64,000 nt of DNA. It comes from Ephydatia muelleri (lineage: Eukaryota; Porifera; Demospongiae; Spongillida; Spongillidae). The stretch lies in contig JABACO010000011.1 in NCBI GenBank assembly GCA_013339895.1, forward strand, positions 6,853,794-6,917,793. The letters are read 5' to 3'. Numbering within the stretch: the stretch's first letter is position 1; every line of letters begins with the position of its first letter. The notes beneath the pieces were generated by a model. The model did no database searches and had not been told where the DNA came from. It saw only the letters and a program-made list of their open reading frames with translations. Position numbers and translations under genes: made by a program. This document shows, in pieces, positions 12,163-25,805 of this stretch.

Positions 12163-12298
12163 GGGTGGCTGTTCATTTTATGGCAGCAGAGAATATCAAA
12201 TTTGTAATTGAAAACAAGTAACTTTAAAGTTCAGTCCTAACAAAACCTATCCTACAAGAAATACTAATCAATCCATGCAATCTTCCCTGCTGCATCCA
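11494..12298. other. Gene B 3' flank
   Basis: No gene is seen. From about 11640 to the gene B stop the sequence is collinear with the 3' flank of gene C (about 42365-42987), for example the shared ACAGCCATATTGATC and TTGAAAACAAGTAACT. The duplicated unit therefore includes roughly 650 bp beyond the stop codon. Contains a 30-base G run at 12132-12161 that C lacks. Confidence 0.6.
12132..12161. repeat. Poly-G tract (30 G)
   Basis: Thirty consecutive G on the plus strand in the 3' flank of gene B. The corresponding part of the gene C 3' flank (about 42830-42860) has only short G runs. Confidence 0.9.
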
Positions 12299-15200
12299 TT
12301 ACTTCAGTATGGCATCTTTCACAGCTTGCAGGACAGTGGAGGCATGCTTCTCTGCCACTCTGGCATGATCAGCATTGAAGAAGAGCGCTGGCACTGGCTG
12401 CCCAGCATGAGGAAACCTCGTGGATGTCTCATAGTTGACCAACACCTCCACACATCGCACGATGCACCCTCTAAGCTGGGGCACCTCTGCCTCAAGGGCC
12501 ATGGCCTGGTGGATAAGGTTCTCTTGGACACCTCCCCTCTCCCTCAACCCACACACGGCCATCAGACCACCCCGCACTGCTTTGCTCACTGCCTCGTATG
12601 CATGGAAGCACACATGACAGGAGATGCTTGTGTCAGTCAAGGCGTGGCCAAGAAGAACACATGCAACTCTCCAGTCAGCCTCTGCCTGTCTGATCCATAG
12701 TCGTCCCTGGGAGAGGTCTGAATTGGTTTGCCATTTTGCTGAGCTTTGATGAGAAGAGGAGGTGTCTCCAGTCTTTGAACTTTCACGTTCTTCGCTCTTC
12801 TGGGACTGCTGGTGGCTGTGAGCTCTGCTGTCCCACTCCGTGAAATGCGGCTGCCATTTTGATGGTGGTGGTTCATTTTCTGGAGCAGATTGTGCAGCGG
12901 ATTGCTTGGGTGGATCTTGAAGAGGTAATCCATTTTCCAATCTACTGATCTGTTGTCGTAGGTACTTGTATACCTCCTCTGCAAGTGCTACTTTACCCAG
13001 ATTTTTATCAGGGTGCCACTGAAGATAGTAGCGTTTTAAAGCTGTCTTCCTTTCATTTTCGGAAAGCTGCCAGACTTCTTTCAGGTCCTTGTTCAGCTGC
13101 AACATGGCCTCATATGCTGTCACATCAGCCCTGGGAATGGTGGGCTGAGCTACCAGCACTAGACCTCGCTCAACATTACTGGAACCTGTGTCAGGTGGAG
13201 TTGCTCCTCGAAGGAACTTATACAGAGAAAGAGAGCTAACTACAATTCCTGTTACATCATCTTCAGTAATGTAGATTCTATATGTGGTCCAGAGTTTACC
13301 AGAAGTAACATCAGTTGATTCCACAGGATGAACGATCTGGGCAAAAATAATGCTTTCATCTTCAGTTTCATATCCAACCCACTCCTGAGGTCTGAAAATG
13401 TTATTTGGTGCTTGGTCAAGCCTATGATGCCATGCGAGTGGGATTGGGTCACCCAGCTTTGGCTCCTGGTCATGATAGGATATTTCCCTTGTGTCCAGTC
13501 TAAGATTCAGTGTCTGGAGAACCTCTTGGATGTCCTCCAATCTCTGGGCCATTAGGAGGGTGGATATGTACTCCTTCAGCCTGAGCAAGACATCATATGC
13601 TTGCTGCTTAGAGAATGAAACCAGACGTCTTACAATCAGATCACTCATTGCATCACATGCCAATTTACAGGTGATCATAGATACTTGCGATTGTCTTGCT
13701 GACTCAATATAGAGGTGACATTTACCAGTCTGTTCTGTTAGCTCATACTTCAATTTAATCACACCAATATCTTGTGCGGGTTGATTTATAGCAATTGAGT
13801 GACTCAGATCATGAACACTGCATACTTGAATGTCAGATAAAATGCTCTTCAGGTCACCATGGATATCTCCAGTGTAATCACTGCCTCCAGTTAGACGCTG
13901 TATAATCTTTACAATGGCTTTGATCAGCTCAGGCATTCTAAGTGTCTGCTGCATCTGGGTCACAATGGGTGAATCCACTTCAAGAAGGTTTGCATGTCTC
14001 ACTTTAGTGATGCACTTAGAGATGCACTTTGGCCTCACTGCCTCTGGGAGGAGACTGCAGAACTCTTCCTCTTGAATGCCCAGCTGAGGTGGCAGAAGGA
14101 AAATGGACAACCCAGCTCTGGAGAAATCCAGAACCTTGTGTGAGTACTGGACATTGTCACAGTAGACCAGCAATGTGGACTGACACAGCTTACCACTCTG
14201 GTCAGGCAGGTAGAGAGGAGCCAAGCTTGGAATGTCAGTTCCCTTCATCTTTTTTAGCAGTGTGTACAAGGTTCTCAGCGATGTATGGACTGTTTTCATT
14301 GTGTTGATGTCCAAGGGCAGCTGGTCTGATTGCTTGTACACCATTTCTATAACTGCTTTCATGTGGCTTGGATCAACATCCTTTTTAACCCCTATACTTT
14401 GGAGGACTGTGTCAAGGTATGGATATAGACTGTGTGGTAGGCAATGTAGGAATGGGTAGTAGAGTCCAGCCCTATCATTAGCTACCACCTCTGATGGTTT
14501 TACAAGCACTGGTGTAGTGGTACCATGCTGCTTTTGTGTGTAGACAGGTATGCAGGTCCAACTGCTAAGATGTTTGAGAATTGCAGAGTTAACTTCTTTC
14601 ATGTGAGAATGGATGAACTGAAATGTCAATGACATCACTTTCACCAGATCTGTACCACCATCTGGAACAGCAGTGTCATGAGATGTTCGATCAAATAGAG
14701 CTCTGTTTGACATAGGGCTCATTGAGATTGAAGCAATGTTTTTCAGAATTTGATCTAACGATGGCTCTGTGACAACCCCTAGATGATTTAATACCTTGGG
14801 TAAAGCACTAGGTAATGACAGAGCTGGCATCACTGTCCAGATAAGTTCTTCATTGCTGCCATAGTATGACCCACTCAAGCTTGCCATTTCTATAGTCTTT
14901 TGCCCTGTCTGTAGTCTATGAGGTGCATTGAACGCTGGTGCGATCCAAGTGAGATGTTTTAGCTCTCTCACAGGCACAAATGGCATAATACGAAGTTCCT
15001 TCAAAATGAAAGAACTATAGACCTCACTTTTGTCAAATAAACAACGGAGTAGATAAGATGAAGCTTTCATAACTTCAACATTGCATTTGCCATTACTTAC
15101 ATTCTGCACCAGCTGCATGAACTCTTTTTCCGTTAAATCCACCTTTAGACCAACCTTTTTAAAGAATTGAAGCCACTTGTCTGGCTTAAAGTTCTCGGGG

Positions 15201-18200
15201 AGAAAATTAAACATCTCCTTCGATATATGAAATAGTTGATCATTGTGATTACAGAAATCACTGATCATTTTCAAGTTGCTGTTTGTACCCAAACACCGAA
15301 GTGTCTTCAGGCAGACTATGAAGGTATGTGCAGCTGTCATCTCATCAGGCTTAGAGTTTCCAACAATGTCACAACACTTTTTGTAGAGGTGGTCTCTGAT
15401 ATGCTGCAGATGTTTATATCGCTGGTCTTCATTCATTGAACTAAAACTGCCGAAGATGTGATTTATGTATAACTCTTCAGGTTTAATGTCTTTAATCCCC
15501 ATAGTGGATGGCTGGATATTTGCCTTTACGTATCTGTGATCTAGCAGGGATACATCACCACCCTTCAGGCATACATCAATGCCATCCAGTTCAATGTCTT
15601 CCGAAAGAATATATGCTGTCTTTTTGCTTATTTCACACCAATTACCAGAGACATCAAGGAAAAAAGGCAGACTTCTGAGCAGCTGTACACACTGTGGCTC
15701 TTTCTCGAAGTCTATGAGTTGAAAATAGTGCAGTAGCATTTTGACATGTTCTGCTGAGGGCTTCACTGGAGTCTTTTGATGAAGGTTGGCTAGGTTCATA
15801 AGCACCTTACTGCGTTGATCAATTTGGGGGCAAAGTCTGTAGGCAGCACAAGGGAACCATTGTTCAAGGAAGGGCATTCCCATTGAGCGAAGAATTTCAA
15901 CTACACCACTAAAACTGTGATAATCTGGTGATTCCTTTAGTGGCTCGACCATAGGAAGCACTGGTGACCTGGTGGAAAAAAGCTGCTTAGGGTTTGAAGA
16001 AGGAAGTAGTGCCCATTTTTTGACAATTACATCTAGGCATGATGTAAACACTGCATCTTCAGTAAAACAGCTCCAAAGCAATTTTAAATCGTCCTCTTTC
16101 AAGTGCCTACTCTCAACCCAATCACCCAACAGCTCATCTGGTAGTATTTCAGACAACATGCTGTGCAAGTGGTCATTGTAGTAGCTCTCAGGACTCTGCT
16201 CATCAGCTTCTGAGAGAAAGTACTTGGAAATCATGTTCAAGCCAAGTAGTGTTGGATGTAGGAATCTATCTGAACTGTTAGGAAAGAGGTAATGATATTT
16301 GGATGCTAGCACAAGAGCCTTCTTTTCAAAAATCCTGATTTCTTGATCAGCTGTCAGAAGAAGAGGCAAACCCTCAGGAAACACTGGGTGGTCCAGTTCA
16401 ATCTTTCCCTCACTTTCCTTAGTAGATGCAACAAAATGTGTCCTGCCGTGACAATGTTCAGTACATTTATATAAAATATACTTTAAGAACTTCTTGAAGT
16501 TGCCGACAGTCTTAAAATGTACATCTTTGACATCACAAGGAAATCTTCCACCGTCTAAAAGCATCTGATCATGGTACAGGCTATAATAGGTGAACACTGT
16601 CTGGGGAGTGGTAACAGGCAAAGTGAGGTCACATGCACATAGATGTTCCCTGATTCTGAATGGGGCAAATGTGACCACCATTCCTGTCATCTCGAAGATG
16701 CATTGAATGTCACTACAATTACCAGTGACCATGAAAGGTTCACTTGATTGGTTAGAGCTCTTGTCAGCAGAAGGCCTCATTAGACTTGGATATCCAGTTT
16801 GCTGAACCTTTTCAGTGACAGAATGGCTATTGGAAGGCACAATGGCTGTGCTAGATGCTGCTGCTGTTGCACGTTCATTAACCTGTGCAATACTGCTTTC
16901 AGATCTGACACTCTTCTGATGCCTGTTACGATGGTATAGAGTGTTGGTAGCTACGTCAAGAAAGTGTGCTTGTTCACAAGGCGTGGCCGAGTGTAACACA
17001 TCCCACTTGATGGACAGCTTTCGAATTGCCTCTTCTGTTTGGTCAACATCATCAGATGATGGGAGAAGCAGAAGTGACCTTTGGTGGTCTGTCACAACCA
17101 AAACCCTTGCATTGTGATTTATTAGCTTTTTGTAAATGTCTTTAGCCAAGTCCAACCAAACTCCATCAATCCCTTTTGAAGAGATGTCAGGAAACACATT
17201 GTAGTAACGAGATATTGATTGGTCATCTTGGATTTCTTCATGAGTGGAGTAATCTCTTTGCTGCACAATATGTCGGCGTCCATCTACTAGAAATTTCTGG
17301 TAGGAAGATGAGATTGCGGACATAAGGTTCTTGTTCCAAATAAGTATAGGATCAACAGTGTTTGCCTTTGTTGGGTCAGTAGATTTCCAAAGATCTCTGC
17401 GTGCAGTGTTTAGAGCAAAGTGGCCATTAATATGCACAGGTAGATGGGATATAATTGGAAGAGGAAGAAAACAGTACACTTGTCCATCTAGGGGGTTTGT
17501 TGCATCAAGAGGTGCAGCAATGCCATGTCGTGGCTTCATTTGTTTAATGAAAGGCCACTTCTGTATGCCTTCATCAATGTCCCCTATTCCTTGCTGTATC
17601 AACCACCTTTCCTCAGTTTTTTCCTCCGTCTTCAGTTTTTTTGTGTAATGTGTGTGTGTTTCACAGAGGTGTAAAGTGTACATGACAGTTTTTGGTTCAC
17701 CATTGGCTGTATATGTATGCACATCTTCTTTGAACTCATCAAGTTTTCTCCTACCAGCTTGATCTACATAAGTGCTGATGTGATGAATGATATCAAGTTG
17801 ATGGCTGCCTTCCTCAATGACAAAGAACTTTAACTCCGTGACATTGTTGAGGAAGAACATTGACTGCTTCATGCAAGGAACCCATTTCTTGTTGAGCATT
17901 TCCTGTACCCTATTGACATCCATTGGTTTAGGCTTTGATCCATCTGGCTTGTTAGGAACTATTTTAGATGCCTGTACCATTTTGTCATTGTGTCTTAGGG
18001 GGAACCTAAACAATGACCCACCCTTCAGTTCTGTCTGAATATCCAGGATACATTCTTCTATTCCGTCGCGAAGATAGGCTGACTTCAGGTCAGGGAACTT
18101 CTGCCAGAATCCATCATTCAAACTATCAAATCGTTGCCCCGGCTTTAATGTGTTGGCTCCTGGGGCATACTTGCAGTGGGGATCAAAGATACACATTGTG

Positions 18201-21200
18201 TTTCCATTGGATACAAAACTGGGACAGTCTGTGAGATGGTAGGCGACATTAAATCCGATCCCATACTGCCCTATGGTCTCAGCATCAGATCGTTTGCCCC
18301 CAAGTCCCAACTTCTGTATCCCTTTAAGGTCATTTTCACTAAAAATAGAGTTGTTCCAGACAAGCAGAGCAGGGCCCTGAAGGTCCTTCCAGCCATCATT
18401 GAACACTCTTTCCCCATGAATCCTTTTATCCAGAATGATGTACATCCTCTTAGCTTTTGCATCATCTGCATTCTGAAGGAATTCTTTAAAGATAGTTTCA
18501 TCACATGGATAGTCCTGCAGGATGTTCTGGATTCTCCTGGTGAGAGGCTCATACTGACCAAACCCCTCCTCATTAGTGTACTCAAACAACGATGCATATT
18601 GTTCAATAATAAGACTTCGTACCGTTTTAGCACCTAGACTCAAAGCCAAAGGCCTTGGAATAGTGTCATGAAGATATCTTGTGCCTTCAGTAGCTTCACA
18701 CCAAGGTGTATCATTGAAGGCCAGCTGGTTGGCATCACACAGGACGAAGTTCTGATCTGGAAGCATTACTGATTCGATCACCTCCTCTGGTATTCCTTCA
18801 TATGGAAGGCTTGTGATGTTTTTTATTACCTGCTTACACTCGTCACTGACCGGCTTGTTTCCAAAGTCATTGCCCATCTGATGGAGTGCATGCAAAGCAT
18901 CGTTGATTGTGAAACATGACTGGATGCGGAGAAATTCAACAAGCTTCTGTCTGTAAGCAAGGATTGCTGGAACCCTGAATAAGTAAGGTCCATCTAGTGC
19001 CCAGTCCTTTGCTACCATGCTTGGATGTACAAATGCCCTTCCAGTCCATACACAGCACAGATGTCTCAGTTCATCCATATCTGTAGTAAATTGGGTAGTT
19101 TCATTGTATGTAATGGAGTACAGTACGGTTTCGAAGTAAGTGTACACTGCATCACAGATATGGCCAACATCAAATGCTGACGATATGAGACTAGAATCTA
19201 ATGTTTTTAGTGTTCCTTTAATGCTTGTCATTGTAGCAATGAGCAGCTTTAAATGGTCAGTAACATCACAACATGATGGAGTGGTCTGTATTTGGAGAAG
19301 GTTGCAGACATCCTTGGACATATGTATCATTGATCCATCGGGGATGTTCTGTTCTAAAATGGCAGCACTAGATCCAACAACTAAGTCAAAGTAGTGAGGC
19401 ATCAATGGTGTATCAGTTCCAAAAGCGACAAGGTCCCTGCCACAAAGGAGAGCAGGGCATTTATCTCCAAACCATTGTAATGAATATCCCTCTGGCATTT
19501 TCTTGACTGGTAAAAAGGGAATTGACATTAAATTTTTAGCATCCTCTCCAATACTACATTGAGCAAATATTTTGTGGATGGTTTGCAAAATACAGTTAAT
19601 TCTTTTCATAGCCTTTGTATTATCATTGTTGAAAATGGTGCCAATAGTTTGAGCTCTTTCGACAACAAATTTCCATGGAACAGAAACATGATGAAAACCA
19701 AGAACAAACAGAGCATCTCTTGCAAGACTACTTTTGTAGACTGAAGCACTTGGGAACATGCCATCAGTATCTTCAAACATGGCTGCAAACTCAGACTGTG
19801 GATCAACTAAATCACAACACTTTTTAAGTATTGTGCCATTTGGACTGCACGGCACACAGCTGTGCCCCTCAAGAGCAACCTTCAACGTCCTCTCTCGTTC
19901 TGTTCCTTTCCCTATCTCCACTGCAAAGACCTCCAGCAGGGTCACCAGGACTGCATTCCTGCAATCCTGCCTGCTTTGGAGGAGACCAATACTCCTAAAG
20001 AACAGCTCTATAAACACTTGCTCGGTAATGGTGGATTGTTCAAGCTGTAGATACTTACGATATTCTAAAGGAAGGTCCACGACTGGAATACAGAGCCCTT
20101 CAATTGCCTCCACAATGCAAGGAGGAGTGTCTGGATGAGCAGAAGAGAGAGCAAAGACGGCTGGAGCAATGAACCTGCTGTCCTTAATAGACAACCACTG
20201 TGAAGTTGTGTAGGAGTACATAAGCTCTCCCACTGAGATCATCTTATAAAGGGCAGCTATGCACACAGTCCAAGGATGGTGTTGCTCTAACTCCTTCTCC
20301 AGAGGCCACAGGGAATGGAAGATATAGCCAGTCAGCTTGCCCTCCTGTTCCAATCCTTTAAGACCCATAAGCATGGAATAGTATGCCTTTGGGATTACAG
20401 TCTCCATTAGTTGTATGTTCCATTGTGATTCTGTAGTGCTATGGGAGGTGTGGCTGTCCTCTGTCCATATGCCTCTGCGATTGGTCATCACGGCAAAGTT
20501 GGCACTGACATGCACAGGGAGGCCAATGCTGTTGGATAGTGGCAGGAAGCAGAATGTTTCTCCAATACACCTCTGGACATTATACATTCCATCTTGCATC
20601 TCTAGAGAGCAAGCCACTGAGCTAATTCTCTGCTTTTGTGATGTACTCTCCATTGAAGTGCTCACAAGCCACACCTTGGATGAAGAGGAGCCACCATTCT
20701 CTCTGGTTGTTATTGTTGACAGACTGTTTCCTCCACACTGCTGTGAGGTCTTCTCTATCTCCACAAGGACATGAGGTGTGGAACTGTCAGCTTCAATGGA
20801 GCAGAAGGTGATCTTAGAAATGTGCCGCAGAAAGAGAATTAATTCACTACTTGACTTCTTCAAATCAGACACCACTTCATCAATAGTGCGTTTGCTGTAC
20901 ATGGTACTACTGATTTCACTGGGAGAGGTTCTGAAGGGCAGTCTGAACATAGTCCCATTGAAGTACTGCTGTCTGTTGAAACCAAAGAGTCCTTCGTATG
21001 GCTGGAGCTGTTTGGAGGACCGCAGGATTGGATTTGCCAGGTTTAGTTTCTTGCCTGGCTTTGTAATGTCTTTTACAGCTCCCTTCAAGTACTTGAGTGT
21101 GGGATCAAATATGTGGAGACAGTCTCGACTGATGAAGGAAGGCACATCAGTGATGTGGTACACAGAGCAGAAGCCCACACCAAACTTGCCAATCTTGAGT

Positions 21201-24200
21201 GGTGCCCCTTCCTTTGTTGCCCCAGCCAGCTTAGTAATGTTCCGAAAGTCATCGTCGGTGAAGGTGGAGTTGTTGTGTACAAGCAGGGCTGGACCGTGGC
21301 TGTCCACCATGTCAGGAAAGAAGAGAGCCTTACGCTCAGTGGTGTAAGTGCGAGCATCATAGCATATGTTGAGCTCAGTGGCTCCAGCATCATCTGCATT
21401 CTGGAGCATCTCCTTGATGATGGTCAGTCCATCCTTGTACTCCTTGAGGATGTTCTTCAGCCTCACTGTCAGTGGCTCGTGTTGACCAGCATCTTCAAAT
21501 GCATCCTCTGTGATACTCAGGTGATCACTGAGAGGGGAGATGTGCAAACAATGGGCCGGGGAGGTCACCCTGTGGTTTAAGAAGATGTACTGTACTTCTT
21601 GCCCAGCTGCAGATAAGGCGTTATACAGGAACTCATTATCACCATATGTGACCTTAGTAAAGTCTTCCAGCCTTGGTGCCTTGGAATCACACTCAATGGG
21701 GACAAACAGTATCTCCCCTTCATCAAGCTGTGCCATCTTCTCTCCATTGCTGGTCAGCCAGTTCAGTATGCTCACTACTATGTGCCATGCCCTCTCTGGA
21801 CTCACCTCACTCCCTCCACTCCTGTGCATCATCTCCAGAACAGAACATATCTGCCTGCGTGTCAGAGTCTTTTGCACTCCACACTGTGCAAATAAATCCT
21901 GGTATTGAGATGCAAGGCTGTCAGGGAGTGTGTGCACATATGGAGAAAGGTCTTGAGAGAAGGAGTTGTTTGATTCAACTGCAACCACTTCAGGACTCAC
22001 AAACTTCCCTTTAATGTAGACCCATTGTGGCAGTGTCTTTAGTAGAGAGCTGGCACCTGCTTGCTTGTTAAGGTATCGATAGATAAGGTGGACCATTTTC
22101 TCCAAGAACGAAGGAGCTATGTCAGCATGGTGAGCAATGATGTCTTGAAAATGCCCCACCACCAAGGGTCCCAAGGATGGTGTACTGAGTACAGCAGACA
22201 GGCTCTGAGGTACACAAGCATCAGCAATAAATATCTGTGATCCCAGGATCAGAGGAAGTTCAGACGTCTCCACACTTGGTACGAACAGGTTACTAGAGAT
22301 GAAATGAGAAGTGCAGCATGATCCTCTCCATGATAAACATGATGGATACCTATTTGGTGGTGTGCTGCTTATGGGGAGCCAGCTGTAAGACTTGGTCACT
22401 TGAATCAGTTGTGCTTCATTTGGAAAAGGGTGATTTCCAATGTAATTAAGAACTGCCTTAGCTCTATTGTATATCATAGGGTCCACTTGCTGTGGAACTC
22501 CTGAGGAGGGAAGGCCGATAGCAGCAATGATGTTCAGCAGAGCCTGTGGACTCACTTCTGACATCAAACCACATTCTCTGAGGAGGATCAGGTGGCTTTG
22601 TCCATCAAATGGGCCATGGGGAAATACCAGCTCCCCTTGGAAGAGTGCTGAAAGTTCAACATTTGAAGGATCGTACAGATCTTTTGGACATCTTCTCTGT
22701 GACCCCACATTTTCATCAACTGGTAGAAAGGGCAGTTCAGACAGAGACTTGATGAGAGATGGTGCGTATTGTGGATATTGCCACTTCCATGTTGGTAACT
22801 GAATGATGATTTCTGACATAATGGCATCCATATTTGATAGAGGCTTGTAGGTACCCTGAGATATCATCGGAAGCAAAATATTCATAACAAACTGCATCAC
22901 TGTGGGAGCCTGCACGTGGTCAGAGAGAAGCTTCAGAAGAGGTAGCTGGTGTGGCAAAGGTAAAAAGACAACAAGGCTGTCTGGAAGATGTTGAACACTT
23001 AGGGGCAGTTCTTGTGGCTGTACCACAGCCATCTTTCCCCATGAAACCTGTGCAGAGGTGAAGGCATTGCAGAGGGAGGACTGGTTGAGGGAGCTGAATA
23101 TTGGGAGGTTGAGGAGGACTTGGTATCTGGGATGGGGGAGCTGGGTCAGTTGAGATAGCAGCACACAGAGCTGACGTGCTTCATCATTTGTGAGGTTAAT
23201 AGCATGCAACTGGGAGAACTGTTCATTGCAGCTGTTGCTAAGAGCATCCAGTATTCCCGTTGGAGTCAGTCTCTGGACATATGAGTCCAGATTTGTGTGA
23301 AGGAGGCTTGAATCTGCTTCTGTGCTGGCAATCTTGAGGGGAAGCTTCTGAAGAATGGGCAGTAAATAGGGATATGACCCCATGTCATTGTAGGTCAAGT
23401 ACAGAACTGGAGACTTGGTGGATAGTCTGGTGATATGAAAACTGGATGCACGTGATATAGGCTCTCTGCCTAGAGGGACCACCATATCTCCAACAAACCG
23501 GCTTAGGTCATGTGGCTGGACCCACTCCCAGAAGATGGCGAACCAGGTCGCTGGGAACAACGGGTCTGTGCTCGTCACTGTCACCTGCTGTTGCTGCTGC
23601 CATTGGGAGGGAAAGCATTGTTTGATCAATCTGACAGCTGAGTCAAAGTCCATTAGCTGAACTTGGGTCCAGTTAGAGGAAGCTACTTTGTTCAGTACAT
23701 CTGCATGTAGAGAGCTAACAATAAGATGGTCTTTGTTGGGAAACAGCTCCTTGGGAAAGCTAGAGTTGCATATATAGATGGGTTGGCTGTAATATGTCCT
23801 TTGCTGAAAGGTGGTAAAGGTGTTATTAGCCAACGGAAGTAACTCCAACCCTATTAAGGCATTATATTGATTATCTGAAAGGCAATACATTAGTAATTCA
23901 ATTTTGTTGTCAGCAAACGCGCTTTGGTAACAGCTGAGGTTAGATTTCATTTTGTCTCTAACGAAGGCTGGAGTCAGGTAGCTCACTGCACAGCCAATAT
24001 GGTGGAGTGCACTATGGACTGAAGCTGGGGCTTCTACCATCTTCACACCACAACAGTGGAGAGAGCTATGCACCTGAGCTAGCTGCATTAAGCTCCCATT
24101 CTCTGGGATGAAGGTAGCTCCACCTATAGAAATCCACTCTTCTTGCTTTGAAAAGGAGCTAGCGATTTCACTGGGAACACTAGTCCACACAATTTTATCA

Positions 24201-25191
24201 CTTGCTGTAAGAATTTTGAACAAAGCAGATAGAAGTGGTTCCCATTCAGTACCTTTCACTGCATCCAAATTGGGCCAAGCGTTGTATACCTCTTTATAAG
24301 GCATCTGAATGCTATCAATGGCATATCTGATGAGCAAAGCGTAGCATGGAGGCACCACATCTCTCACGAGGACCTTGTTCCACTCAGCAGCACTGTCATT
24401 CTGTCTCTCACTGCTCTGCCATTTCAATGTCCTGCGGTCATCACTGAGACCAAAGGTACCATTCACATAGATGGGGAGGGGAAAGGAGGGGTCTATGGGC
24501 ATTGGGAGAAAGCAGAAAACACGCCCTACCTTTCTGCTGTCCACTTGAGTCTGTGATCCTCCTGTCTCTATTGCAGCCCCCACCCAAGGCAAAAGCCGAT
24601 AACGAGAAGCACTTCGAAGAACTTCTTCATTGCTTGACCCCACTTGACTGACAACTATCCAGTGATGAATTGTTGTGACCACACCATCCACTACCATGAC
24701 CCTAAAGTCCATTGTCAGGGCTATGCACGTTCTTATACAGTAGACATTGACCTGCTGCATTCTCTGCAAGAACTCCTTCCTCTTGGTGAAGACAATGTCT
24801 CTTTCCTCATTAGCAATACTGGTCTTGAACTTCATGGACTGTTGACCAATTGCATCTATCTCGTAAACCTCAACCGTGTCTACTGAACGAAGAAACAAGA
24901 GAAGGTTCTTCCCCTCACATTTCAAAGCACCAAACAGAGCCTTCAGCTTATCTAAATCATATAGCTGTTCTGAAAGACCTGAAGCAACATTGCGCAAAGG
25001 GAACCTGAAAATAGTACCACTGTAGGTAGCTAGGCTTGATGAGAAACCACACACACCCACAAAAGGAGCAACAGTGTCTGATTTTGATGTCACTTCGGAA
25101 AGAGTGAAATACTTCCCAGACTCACCCTTCCACACCTTCTCGTGGGGTTCCATGAAGGCCATCCTGTCTCCACTGATGATTACTGGAAGAT
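12299..25191 (-). CDS. Sacsin-like gene B, giant exon 3
   Basis: This uninterrupted 12.9-kb exon encodes residues 118-4414 of a predicted 4414-residue protein. Human sacsin, from memory, is about 4580. The acceptor is CACTAG|ATCTTCC. The exon completes ATPase module 1. It holds module 2 (QNADDAGAT near residue 1381, then G-K-F-G-V-G-F-C-S-V-Y-H) and module 3 (QNADDAKAK near 2357, then G-Q-Y-G-I-G-F-N-V-A-Y-H). A DnaJ domain follows (Y-L-Q-W-H-P-D-K-N-L, HPD near 4177). The C-terminus is a HEPN domain (about 4278-4414; R-Q-A-E-A-D-W and C-H-V-C-F-H-A-Y-E). This order is diagnostic of sacsin, an HSP70/HSP90-type co-chaperone. No RNase-type R-x4-6-H motif is evident in the HEPN. The stop is TAA at 12301-12299. 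The central part differs strongly from gene C while both ends are nearly identical. Confidence 0.93.
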
Positions 25192-25508
25192 CTAGTGGAA
25201 ATGAAGGCAAAGAACTAATGAATTCAGCTGTTGTTACAACATTTAACTATAATTAAACCATAATACAGAGTGTTTCAAAATGAGCACAACATGTTTGATA
25301 TAATATAACTCAATATAAAATCAGTCCACTATCTGATTGATTTTTTAATAAATTGTACCAACTAGTCAAATGATATTAATGCACACATATTAAATAGATA
25401 TGTAACTACATCAAGACTTTCTGAAATTGAATTGAAATCGTGACCAGCTATTCAAGATTAATTAAAGGGATGAATGAAAGGCTATAATGAACATTACTTG
25501 TTAGTACT
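25192..25508 (-). other. Gene B intron 2 between exon 3 and the LTR retrotransposon
   Basis: AT-rich intron, collinear with 5739-6014 of gene A. It ends in the left GTACT target-site duplication at 25504-25508. No coding signal. Confidence 0.7.
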
Positions 25509-25781
25509 TATAAAGGACGCCACCCGCGCTCGCAGCGAATAACAGCCACAGGGGACAAGGCACTTAATACACTTCAGAAAGAGTGTTTCAACATACACAG
25601 GTAGCATATATATAGGCAGAGAAATACACACAATACCTCTGTCTGACAAACAAAGCGCCTCCCCAGCGTAGATGCTACAGCATCCTGCAGGGCGCTGTCA
25701 GCCCGCGCACAATAGGTCCATACAGGGAAAATTCCCTAATACGTAATTGTAATCATGAAACTAACAGTTCAGTCTGCCACA
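25509..25781 (-). repeat. 3' LTR (273 bp)
   Basis: Aligns over its whole length with 30370-30632. Its outer end reads TATAAAGG instead of TGTAAAGG, so the terminal TG is mutated. It carries an extra 11 bp near 25724-25734. Confidence 0.9.
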
Positions 25782-25798
25782 TTCCTTCCCCCTTCTTC
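25782..25798 (-). other. Polypurine tract of the LTR retrotransposon
   Basis: The minus strand reads GAAGAAGGGGGAAGGAA directly abutting the 3' LTR, which is the expected position for second-strand priming and confirms the element's orientation. Confidence 0.75.
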
Positions 25799-25805
25799 GT
25801 GACAA

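Noticed and set aside
11973..12176. Proline-rich minus-strand frame
   Set aside because: It is the translation of the poly-G tract.
12275..12700. Plus-strand 141-codon frame opposite the HEPN domain (also 42964-43389)
   Set aside because: Antisense shadow of the conserved sacsin-like exon. Its conservation between copies follows from the minus-strand coding.
20778..21347. Plus-strand 189-codon frame (also 1334-1900 and 51437-52021)
   Set aside because: Shadow of ATPase module 2 on the opposite strand; no independent domain signal.
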